Below are positions 22,021 through 33,391 of a stretch of 64,000 bases of DNA, piece by piece; the stretch's first letter is position 1; every line of letters starts with the position of its first letter. The notes below the pieces were generated by a model that ran no database searches, had not been told where the DNA came from, and saw nothing but the letters and a program-made list of their open reading frames with translations. Origin of the DNA: Cercis canadensis (lineage: Eukaryota; Streptophyta; Magnoliopsida; Fabales; Fabaceae). Made by a program: the position numbers and the translations under genes. The stretch lies in the NCBI GenBank assembly GCA_003255065.1, contig QAOA01003020.1, positions 1 through 64,000 on the forward strand, in the 5' to 3' direction.

Positions 22021-25000
22021 GCAGCTCACAGCTCACAGATCATGACTCTTGAGATGTATGAAAAGAAATACTTCTATGCACCTTGGAATAATAAGCTGGG
22101 CCCTAAAGAAAAGAGGGGAAAGAATATATCTTAATCACGAGTCAACATTTTGTGGAATCTCTTTGGAACATTGATAACTTTTTAGTAGTTTAAAATTTCT
22201 GCTCCGAATTTAACAATCCATGACAATGACTAGTGCTCTCCATTGTATTAAAGATAGTTTCATTTATTAAAGTATATATAGGCTGCTGCACCTTTCACCT
22301 CGTATTCCTGAGTTCCATCCATGATAATGGGACGTTTTAAGATGCAATGAAACACATTCAGGTAACAACCTGTGGTGGCATCAAGCTAAATCTCGCTTAG
22401 TTGATGGTCGAGTATTATCTGGAAAAATGGGCAAAACTTTCAATATATGTTACCCTTTGCCCTCGGAGTCAGTAATCCAACCTTAAGAATTTTGAGAACT
22501 TCAAGCCTTGAAGAGCTTTGATCGGAAGCAATTCATAATATGTAAATTAACTGATCTCTCAAGTGCATTAAAATTCTGAAATTTTGTAATATCATAATTC
22601 GGCTGAATGAAGAAAATCAGCATGTTAATAGAGAATGAATCCGTATAAAAATATCCAACTTCCACTTAACTACTCCATACAAATATCAATCTTCTGATAA
22701 GTATATATGCAAACTGAATTTATTTAAATGTCACCATTCGTTTCTTTACCTTAATCCCTATATTTCCTGACTATAAATTTTTTATTATTAGTNTATCATA
22801 ATTCGGCTGAATGAGGAAAATCAGCATGTTAATAGAGAATGAATCCGTATAAAAATATCCAACTTCCACTTAACTACTCCATACAAATATCAATCTTCTG
22901 ATAAGTATATATGCAAACTGAATTTATTTAAATGTCACCATTCGTTTCTTTACCTTAATCCCTATATTTCCTGACTATAAATTTTTTATTATTAGTGATT
23001 GAAATACACCATTACCTTAATCCATATAATTTTATTCTGGGAAGTAATATATTCTATAATTTAGACGAGCTAATATTGAAAAACTTCAACAGAATTCGTA
23101 TGATAAAAGAATTTTATGGTTTCAGAAATTTTCAGTGCTCGAGTAGCTCCTCTCCTCTTGTATAGCAAATGTTATGGGTCCCACAAGTAATTGTGAATGG
23201 TACCTAAGTCTAAGATACTCTCTTACATAACAAGCTAATCTTTTGGGTTTGACTTTCTTCTTGAGCTTAAGACCTAGCGTTTGTACTTTTCATTGAGAGT
23301 CGGTGCGACATGGAAAATGACTACTTTATATTTGATAAGAACTAGAGTAGAGTCGTTCATGAGGAAAAAAGGGCTATTTAGTGTTGAGAAGAGTTTGGAG
23401 TGAGAGCCATCTATGAGTGTCTAGCTTCTAATGAGGTGGGCAATGTTATGAGTCATACATTAGTTCTACAAGCAATTGTAAAATGATATATAAGTTTAAG
23501 AAGCTTTCTCCTTTAACAAGTTAGTCTTTTGGGTTGGGTTTTTCTCTTGGGTTTGAGACCTAATAACATATAATTCAATAGTAAAAGAAAAAGTATAGCA
23601 TCTAATTCTGATTTTCTATATCTTATATGCTTTCCAAATTTTGATCCGGCTCGAGGCATCTAATCCATTTGTTTTTAGCAAATTAAAAGAATCCATTTCT
23701 TTGTTGCCAATGATTAAAAAAACAAAGTATAAATCCCAATGTCGATATGGAATCCATTTTGGAGAAAGGCAGAAAGCAAATATCTTTAGAAGCTATATAT
23801 TGACGCTCATATTTTCAGCCTATTTGGAGTAAACTTTTGTATGAAGCTTGTTTGGAATCATCTTATTTAAGTAATGCAAACATAATTCAAAAGGATTATA
23901 AAGTGGCTAAAAGAGGTTGGTTCAAGTTTGAATATTACTGGTGATTCATTGTTGATATATATTCACAATTTGCATTACGCTCTACCATGGAACTGAACTA
24001 ACTTATATTCCTTCTAAATTTTGTATTAAAGAGAAAGGATGGTTTTCACTTTTTTTTTTAGTTATTAGATAGATAAAATTAAGTTTTTCTAGTAAACCTG
24101 TTATGACCAATTACTGGATTGAATCAAGAACGACAATAGATAACAAAACAAATGCAATTACACGCAAAGAAAGTGGTTTGATTTCGATGTGGACAGAGAG
24201 ATAAGTAAGAGCAACAACAATGACAATAGTAATCATAAGAAAATCGTAATATGAACGGTAATTGTTGAAAAGTATAGTTACAATTGTTACAGCAACAATA
24301 TCATACCAAATAGCAATTTACTATATTTTTAAGTGTTGCAAACATAGTTCAAAAGAGTTAGAAAGTGGCTAACAAATGTTGGTTCAATTGGTAAGATCTT
24401 CAGTTCAAATATTAGTGGTGATTTTTTGTTTGTAGGAATTCACAATTTGTATTGCGCCCTACCATAGAGCTGAACTAACTTATATATATACCTCCACATT
24501 AAAATAAAAAAAAATAAAAAAATTCTTACATATACACCTCTTAAATTTTTTTATTAAAGAGGGAGGGTGGTTAAGCACTTTCTTTTTTGGTCAACAGATA
24601 GATAGAATTAGATGTACTTTTAGCTAAGAATATGCATGAATATGGATTCAAGCCAAGAACTTTAACTTTTTTAAAAATCCCTAAACCAGTTTTCAGACCA
24701 TGTGCTTGTGTAGTTAAGCATTCAAGTGAACTAATTTTTTCTTCATGAATAAAATGCTTAAAAATATCAAACCCAATTAAATCTTTTACAAATGACCAAA
24801 AAAAATTAAATCTTGTACAAATTTAAGCCCCTAAAAAAAAGGTTAAAAATTTAAGATTTGAGAATTGGGTGCTAAACACCCACCGAAGAATTATTATAGG
24901 CATCTTAAAAGTCATTCTTTTATTGAATATATTCCAGATAATAAAGAATAAAAAAAAGCCCCCACAACTGAGATCGAATCTGTTGGGAGAAATAAATTAA

Positions 25001-25057
25001 CATGCGCTTTCTTTGTAAGCTAAGCTAAAATTCTTTGTAAAACAATTGGTATCTCTC
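22021..25057. repeat. Array unit segments upstream of family copy 5
   Basis: Bases 22040-22340 match 17290-17590, and 22341-22735 match 3012-3420. From about 22935 the unit start is seen again, matching 1-1250, and from about 24090 comes the region shared upstream of all family genes. It is spacer with no gene. Confidence 0.85.
22588..22998. other. Assembly gap (N at 22793) with duplicated flanks
   Basis: About 205 bases before the N, beginning TATCATAATTCGGCTGAATG, are repeated after it. The apparent double unit start here is therefore probably a single one. Confidence 0.88.
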
Positions 25058-25065
25058 TATAAATA
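25058..25065 (+). promoter_or_regulatory. TATA box of family copy 5
   Basis: TATAAATA lies 92 bp before the ATG at 25150, in the shared family promoter. Confidence 0.8.
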
Positions 25066-25149
25066 AGGATTCAGAAAGGTCATTAACTTACATCCAACAT
25101 AAGAAAAGTCTTTAGTTTACCTACAAAACGTTGTTGCTGGTAAAGCAAT

Positions 25150-25896
25150 ATGGGCAACAGCACAAGCAGCGGCTCTCTGGTGATTGAGGATAATCCACCT
25201 TATCGAACATTTTATAGTGCAGGCCAATTTGCTATGGAGAAAGCTATCCGATATACAGTCGGTGATAGAACTTGTACTATTCGGGTAAATCCCACCAATA
25301 ACAACAACCATTTTGACAAGGTAAGTGTTGCGTTGTTTGACTTTTGTGATGGTGATGAAGCTAGAGTTAATATCTGTGTTGGCATTGAAAGAGATAGCAA
25401 TGGTAGTAGGATTGGGTCAGAGGAAGTCGAGTACCAAGGGGACGTTGCAGCGGATAGCCCTGGTGAGAACAAGGTATCTCTATCATATGGTTGTCCCCTA
25501 AGAGAAGGTCTTATGATCATAGAAAATAGAGAAGAGGCGCTGTTTATTGCACACAACTATTGTTGGATAGAAAGTGCTCAGTCTCTCACTGTTTTCGTGG
25601 ATATTCAATGTGATAGACGCACAGGACTTTCGGTTACCGTTCGTGGGCCTTTTGAAGATGCTATAAATCTGCGTACAATGCAAGATTTACATTTGCGACG
25701 CCTTCGAAGTTTGAAAGAAGGCTCACAGTTTCCCAACAATACTTTGCAACTTCAATCTGCTTTGAAGGTTCCTCTACGTGATAGTAGTACCAGAGACCTT
25801 ATTAATAATGGTGGTGGGAATACTAATGGTAATTATAATGGTTCTGTTATTACTCAAATTTTTAATAATTGTAAAGGGCATAACCCAAGTGCTTAG
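25150..25896 (+). CDS. Unrecognised MGN-family protein, copy 5 (intact)
   Basis: Encodes 248 residues in one exon, nearly collinear with copy 1. It starts MGNSTSSGSLVIEDNPPYR, keeping Gly2 and Ser6. It differs from copy 1 at scattered sites, for example RVNPTNNNNHF for RLSANNNNNHF and CWIESAQSL for CCIERAQCL. Blocks VALFDFCDGDEA, VCVGIERDSNGSRIGS (here ICVGIERDSNGSRIGS), LREGLMIIENREEA and VFVDIQCDRRTGLSV are kept. The C-terminus carries LINNGGGNTNGNYNGSV and the GHNPSA tail. There is no signal peptide or membrane span. Its 3' flank is cut about 160 bp after the stop by a CACTA transposon, which ends the array. Function is unknown. Confidence 0.85.
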   Translation: MGNSTSSGSLVIEDNPPYRTFYSAGQFAMEKAIRYTVGDRTCTIRVNPTNNNNHFDKVSVALFDFCDGDEARVNICVGIERDSNGSRIGSEEVEYQGDVAADSPGENKVSLSYGCPLREGLMIIENREEALFIAHNYCWIESAQSLTVFVDIQCDRRTGLSVTVRGPFEDAINLRTMQDLHLRRLRSLKEGSQFPNNTLQLQSALKVPLRDSSTRDLINNGGGNTNGNYNGSVITQIFNNCKGHNPSA

Positions 25897-26396
25897 ATGC
25901 TTGAATGAATGAACTGTATGTAGAATATATGGAGAGTCTATTTGATTGTTAGTGATACTTGAGATTATTACATTCTCAAAATTAGGATCCTCCACACTCA
26001 TTTTTTGTACTTTAACTTCATTCTGATTACCTAGCTATATGAATCATATGACTTACACTACAAGAAAATTGCCGTTTTGTTTCTCACGGACTTTCTTACT
26101 AATTTATGGGCGAGAGAAAAACAAGCGTGACAAAAGTATTTTCTCATGGACAAATTGATCTATGAGAAATTTCTCAAGGATAAATATATGATAAGCGTGA
26201 GAAAATTTCACGCGAAAGTAGTGGATTTTGTCCGTGAGAAATTTTTCCCTAATAGTTAGTTATCCATGAAAAAAACCTTTTTAAATAATTTTTTATTTTT
26301 TTTGTTTGTGGATTTTTTTTCTAAAATAACAATTTATTTTTTTATAAACATTTAATCAAATTAATAAAAAAAATACAACAAAATCATAATCAGCAT

Positions 26397-27945
26397 TAGT
26401 CCTCCTCGTTAGTGTCGTCCTCAACGACAAGTTGCAACACCAAACTAGCTCTTGGATGTTGCTAGTGCAACTGTCCTAGTATAGAGGCAAGCACCTCAAG
26501 TGAAATGACGCTTGCATCCAGTGTGTTGGCCACTAGGCAGAGGTTAGCCATCTCTTGCTGCAAGCTCGCCATCTGGGACAAGACTTCAGACAATGCCACA
26601 TCCGACTACTGGGAGGGCTGGGTAGGCTGTGCGGAGGTGGAGTCTAAAATGCCAACCTCGGAGCCTAAGCTGTAAAACCAACCCTTCTTATTCTTTCCGC
26701 CGACAACATCGAGTCATAGCCCGGTGTTGTCGATAGAAGAAGAAGAGGATCCGGCCTGGCTCTCAGACCGACGTCTCTCAAACTCAATCTGCATAGATAA
26801 GTACATTAGGTTAGCATTAGAATTAATACATGTAATTACTCACATAAAGAGTTAAGAACAATTTAATACTTACATAGGCAGAATTCGCCTTTTAATGTAC
26901 CCAGCCCTTAGTAGAGCTGTGCTGGAGGTGACGGAAAACCTACAGAGCGTTGGGCTCTCTACCTAACTCCTTCGTCTACAAAAAAAACATAAACTGTTAG
27001 TAAACATAAATTGACTCTATTAGTAAAAAAAAATTATGTTATTAAATAAAAAAACTTACCATCCTCCGTTTATGCTCGAAGACAGTGATAGAGCCACATT
27101 TGTGGAATGCTTGTCCCTGATCTAATGAACGGTTCTTCTCAGAGATGGCCCTATACTCTTGAGACACCCATATTGCTATGAGGGCCTCAAGTACCGCATC
27201 AGACAACCAATCGCACTTACTATTCTCAATCCTGATGTCTTGAAAAGAGGCGCGAATGTTGTCTGAGCACTTAAAGAGCCAAACCTTACAAATTTGGCTC
27301 TCGTATTGGGGCTCTCAGACACATCATCTCCGCAATAGAAAATAGAATGTCAATTTTAGTAAACATGTATACCAAAATGTTAGTAAATAAAATTAAATTA
27401 ATTATTTCTTACCTTAAACTATGTCCACCAAAGTTCTTTCACCTCATCAGAAACTGAGGTAAAGTCAGGCCAAGGCTACTCGTACTTTGACTTGTAGACA
27501 GCCGAAAGTATGTTCACAGACTCCTTAGAAGGGTAAAAGCTAGAAAAAATATATATAGTTAATTGTTAAGTAATAGAAATAAAGTACTAAAAAAAATTCA
27601 AATAACAAATATTAAAATTAACTTACTCCTTCATCATATGTGGCATAATAACCAATTGACCATCAGACAGTTGAAAGCCCGATCGTTGAGAGTTCCAAAA
27701 GGACAAACTAACGTGAGATGACCCCGCAATAGCCGACGATGTTGAGCCTGGGGTCGCAGCTCCTGAGCATCCCTCCCCGTCACAATGGGCAATGGGGTGT
27801 GTGCTTACCTTGGGGTTGACATGAACATAGACAAGGACAACTCGTTCTGAGAAGGCCGAGCAGTAGCCTTGCCTATATCCCTCCTAGACTGTAGCCCAAC
27901 TATGAGAGATAACCGTCTTGGGTGGTTTGACATCTGTCATACAAT
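26397..27945 (-). pseudogene. CACTA transposase (Transposase_24-type) relic
   Basis: The minus strand has exon-like blocks with coding character. About 27940-27720 reads MTDVKPPKTVISHSW and on through YVHVNPKV. About 27300-27063 reads NSKCDWLSDAVLEALI, SEKNRSLDQGQAFHKCGS and FEHKRRM. About 26790-26400 reads QIEFERRRSESQAGSSSSS, then a long helix-like tail with SEVLSQMASLQQEMANLC. The SEKNR...HKCGS...EHKRRM order is typical of the plant Transposase_24 domain of En/Spm elements. In-frame stops (for example after SIDNTGL) show it is inactive. Splice sites are only approximate. Confidence 0.65.
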
Positions 27946-29091
27946 TTAAATAAAATCAATGAAAATGTTATAACAAAGAAGTAGCAATTCTTAAAGTCAA
28001 ACATAAACCCTAAAACACTAGCCCCTAAACCCTAAACTCTAAATTCCAAAACCTTATACCCTAAATCCTTAAATTAAAAAAACATAATCCCTAAACCCAA
28101 ACCCCAATCCCAAACCTTAAATCCCAATCCCTAAACCCTAAATCCCAAATCTTAAATCTCAATCCCTATCCTTAAATCCTAAACTCCAAACTCCAAAATT
28201 AAAAAAACCTAACCCCTAAACCCTAAACTCTAAACCCTAAAATTAAAAAACCTTAAACCATAAACCCTAAAATCTAAAAACCCTAAATCCAAAATCTTAA
28301 TCATAAACCCTAAATCCCAATCTCTATCCTTAAACCCCTAAAACTTTTGTAAATTCCTAAATAATTAACCAAAAATTGGGCAGAGTCTCCCCTAAAAATT
28401 GAACANGACCCCGCAATAGCCGACGATGTTGAGCCTGGGGTCGCGGCTCCTGAGCATCCCTCCCCGTCACAATGGGCAATGGGGTGTGTGCTTACCTTGG
28501 GGTCGACATGAACATAAACAAGGACAACTCGTTCTGAGAAGGCCGAGCAGTAGCCTTGCCTATATCCCTCCTAGACTGTAGCCCAACTATGAGAGATAAC
28601 CGTCTCGGGTGGTTTGACATCTGTCATACAATTTAAATAAAATCAATGAAAATGTTATAACAAAAAAGTAGCAATTCTTAAAGTCAAACCTAAACCCTAA
28701 AACACTAGCCCCTAAACCCTAAACTCCAAATTCCAAAACCTTATACCTTAAATCCTTAAATTAAAAAAACATAATCCCTAAACCCAAACCCCAATCCCAA
28801 ACCTTAAATCCCAATCCCTAAACCCTAAACCCCAAATCTTAAATCTCAATCCCTATCCTTAAATCCTAAACTCCAAACTCCAAAATTAAAAAAACCTAAC
28901 CCCTAAACCCTAAACTCTAAACCCTAAAATTAAAAAACCTTAAACCATAAACCCTAAAATCTAAAAACCCTAAATCCAAAATCTTAATCATAAACCCTAA
29001 ATCCCAATCTCTATCCTTAAACCCCTAAAACTTTTGTAAATTCCTAAATAATTAACCAAAAATTGGGCAGAGTCTCCCCTAAAAATTGAAC
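27720..29091. other. Assembly gap (N at 28406) with about 685-bp duplicated flanks
   Basis: Bases 27720-28405 and 28407-29091 are nearly identical, including transposase sequence and the telomere-like block. The N sits exactly at the junction. It is most likely one locus represented twice. Confidence 0.88.
28008..28345. repeat. Degenerate telomere-like (CCCTAAA) repeats
   Basis: Many variants of CCCTAAA and CCTTAAA occur in a row (CCCTAAACCCTAAACTC and similar), resembling the plant telomere repeat but heavily degenerate. A second copy at about 28690-29030 belongs to the duplicated flank of the N at 28406. The block lies inside the CACTA element, so it is an interstitial array and not a chromosome end. 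Confidence 0.75.
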
Positions 29092-29620
29092 ATTTCAGGA
29101 ATTTAAAATTTCACACAATTTATCAGAAACACAAACCCTAAATTACAATTTATTCTAACATACGTAATTACATAGCAATTAAGGTCAAAACTTACCCGGC
29201 GGTTAAAAAAAAAAATACAAAATTATTTCTACACCATTCAAAAAATTCCAAAATGTTTTTTTCTTTATTCCACATGACATAAAACAACAGATTGACTTGA
29301 ACAAATTTTGTGGATTATATTTGCCAGAATACAAATGGAACAATTTTTTGCATCTTAAGGATAAAATTGTACAACTGAGGTCTAATATTAAGACCTACCA
29401 ATGATTCTTTATACGACTTACTTTTTAAATTATCAACAGATGTTTGTTATTATACATACTTCTCTCGTTACAAAAAATTCCTCCGTATACATATTATAAA
29501 CAAATAATTACATTGCTATACTTCTAAGTATAATAACAAAAAACATCATTCTTATTTATGGTCACATAACTAAATCATATAATAATCACATATAATAAAA
29601 CTATACTAACCTTCTCTTTT

Positions 29621-31321
29621 CACTACAAGAAAATTTCTGTTTTTCAATGGAACAAAATACCATTTTAACAAATTCCAACAGTTGACATTTTTTTGTAAAT
29701 TCTAATGATAATTCTAACGGAATTTCATTACCGTTGGAATTTTCCGTAAGAATTACTGTTGACTTTTACAAAAAAAAAAAAAAAAAGGTGGAAAATTTAT
29801 ATTTTTACCAAAAAAGAATTTTTTTTTATTTTTAACATTTTTCAACAGTAATTTCTGTTGGACATACCGTTGGAATCCTCCAAATATAAATTGCAAATCA
29901 AACACCGACTCTACGTACTTCTCCGTCTTTGTCCGCTCTCTCCCTGCCCAGGTTTTCTTGCAGTTGTCCATTTCTGATCTGAAGCGCAGCAGCATGATTT
30001 CTCTCTGTAACTTCATCTGCTGTCTTCTCTGATTCAAGCTCAAGCGTGTACACGTCGACTCCAGCCACCGCTCCCCCTCTCTCTCTGTAATCAGGTAACT
30101 TCTTTGCTCACTCACTCTCTCTCTCCCCGCCTCTATCTTCGGCTCTTGCTATCTTTTTTTTTGTTTTTTTTGGGGAGGGAGGGGGGGTGGTTAGATCTAT
30201 GAATAGCACTCATCAGCGCTGTTCTCATTCCTTATTTTCTGACATTGTGTGAATCTTATAGTGAGGTTAGACTGTTTGAATCCTCAAAATGTTAGCGCCT
30301 TGGCCGGCGAGTTGTTTCAATGTGTTTTCAAGTTTTTATTTGCAACTAATATTATATATTAGATAGCCAAAAGGGGGCAAAAGGAAAAATTGTCTAGTTG
30401 CTGCTGGTTTTTATTAATGAGGTTTTTGTTGTCCCCGAATTGATTGTTAGAATTTTTTTTTTATTTCAACAACAATCAGCTTAAGGAAATAGGTTATCCC
30501 TATTGATTATAACTCTGTTAGTTCTTTGGCAATGGAAGAATCTTGCTATTATTGTCCACGTCAACAAGTAATGTTGTCTACGGGATCAGGTTCATAGGCA
30601 AATTGCTACAAGTCAATTCATGGTTATGATTCCCTTATTGTTGATACTTTTCCATCAGCATGCATGACCACATTACATTTCCAGAGACAAGCATTTATAT
30701 GAGAGAAGCTAGTATTTGATTCTATTAGGCATTTCAAGTGCTGAGTCAATTTCATGGTTGTGATTCCCTTGTTCTCCATAGTGTACCATCAGCATTCATC
30801 ACCGTATTACATTACCAGAAATAAGCAATGGAAGGAGGGAGGTACTGGTGTTAAAGTAGCTATATAAGGTGTTTATAGCAGTTTTACAGTTTGTGCGTAC
30901 ACAATTGATGATCTAGAATTAACACCACAGTTTCTGCATATAAGAAATGTTTGCGAATCAAGCTGTTTCATTTGAAGATGTTGCTTTAATTTATTTTCTT
31001 AGTCATGTTCGTTTTTTTATGTCACTGAATTTGCACATATATACATATATGTGTGATACATACACATATCCATAATTCATTTTATGAATATACTCAAAAA
31101 AGTGAAATAGTGGAAGTTTCACCCATTGGAATTTTACAATTCCAATAACCACTATTCCAACGACCTAAATTCCGTTAAAATTTTAAAAAGTGAAATAGTG
31201 GAGGTTTCACCCGTTGGAATTTTACAATTCTAATGACCACTATTCCAACGACTTAAATTCCATCAAAATTTAAAATTCCAATGAAAAAATTCTGTTGGAA
31301 TTCATCAATTTTTTTGTAGTG
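29621..31321. mobile_element. Non-autonomous CACTA element, complete ends
   Basis: A 1,701-bp element begins CACTACAAGAAAATTTCTG and ends TTTTTTTGTAGTG, with a 3-bp TTT duplication at 29618-29620 and 31322-31324. CACTA ends plus a 3-bp duplication define the superfamily. Subterminal regions are packed with short inverted motifs based on TTCCAACGG and CCGTTGGAAT. An 80-bp unit (GTGAAATAGTGGAAGTTTCA and the bases after it) occurs twice in tandem at about 31100-31260. The centre (29900-30170) is CT-rich and resembles the 5' leader of a host gene, perhaps captured. No transposase is present. The minus-strand open frame there is not convincing. Confidence 0.88.
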
Positions 31322-31449
31322 TTTGGTAGATAACTATGATAATATTTTTATAATTATAAAAAAAGTTAAGTAAAATACTTTTTCTTCCTTTATATTTGTC
31401 CATAATATAAATTATTCTCTTCTCTATTTTCAAATTTACACATATTTCT

Positions 31450-31490
31450 TATAAACTTAAAAAAAAAAANAAAAAAAAAAAAAAAGTTAT
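31450..31490. other. Assembly gap (N at 31470) in poly-A
   Basis: An N interrupts an A homopolymer of about 36 bases. Sequence may be missing here, possibly including the right end of the first CACTA element. Confidence 0.7.
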
Positions 31491-31616
31491 ACCTTGATCA
31501 AATCTATCAAGTCAAACATTAAATTATAAAATTTTATAATATTTCAAAATTATGAGAAAAATGCATACTTAACCAGAGCAAAAGCAAAACTGAAGATACT
31601 GGCCTAAGCTAAGAAC

Positions 31617-33155
<1,539 letters not shown>

Positions 33156-33256
33156 TCAGAACACAGCTCTGCCTCGGAACCTTTGCTGCTCTGCTCTCTG
33201 TGATTTCTGTTCGGGTTGGGATTTGATTTTAAAAACCGGTGACCCGTGAGTCTGAT

Positions 33257-33391
33257 TTTAGGGCTTTGATTTTCGGGTTAGCCCACTGGGCGTCTCTTCA
33301 AATCCTCCAAGATCCAAACATTAGGGATAGGTATATATTAGGATCGAAGGCACTTTGACAAGTCATGCATTTATTTTTACCCAGTTGGGCC
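33257..33391 (-). promoter_or_regulatory. RPL13A promoter elements (site II, telo-box-like)
   Basis: Upstream of the minus-strand start, TGGGCT is read on the minus strand at 33280-33285 and TGGGCC on the plus strand at 33386-33391. Both match the TGGGCY site II element. A telo-box-like AAAGCCCTAAAA lies near 33257-33268. These motifs are commonly paired in plant ribosomal-protein promoters. No clear TATA box was found. Confidence 0.55.

Larger units (their letters stand above)
26056..29617. mobile_element. CACTA (En/Spm) element, decayed; far end not found
   Basis: The left terminus CACTACAAGAAAATTGCC begins at 26056 inside the family 3' flank; the uninterrupted flank is seen after copy 2 near 14652. 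Subterminal bases repeat the motif TCTCACGGA and its complement CGTGAGAAA, as expected of CACTA subterminal repeats. The interior carries a decayed transposase on the minus strand and telomere-like repeats. A matching right terminus ending GTAGTG was not found before the second CACTA element at 29621 or the poly-A gap at 31470. The right boundary given is therefore only the start of the next element. Confidence 0.7.

Noticed and set aside
28008-29035. A true telomere or chromosome end
   Set aside because: The repeats are degenerate, embedded in a transposon, and genes continue on both sides.
29753-30115. Minus-strand frame of 120 codons inside the second CACTA element
   Set aside because: It spans poly-A, CT-rich leader-like sequence and subterminal repeats and resembles no transposase.
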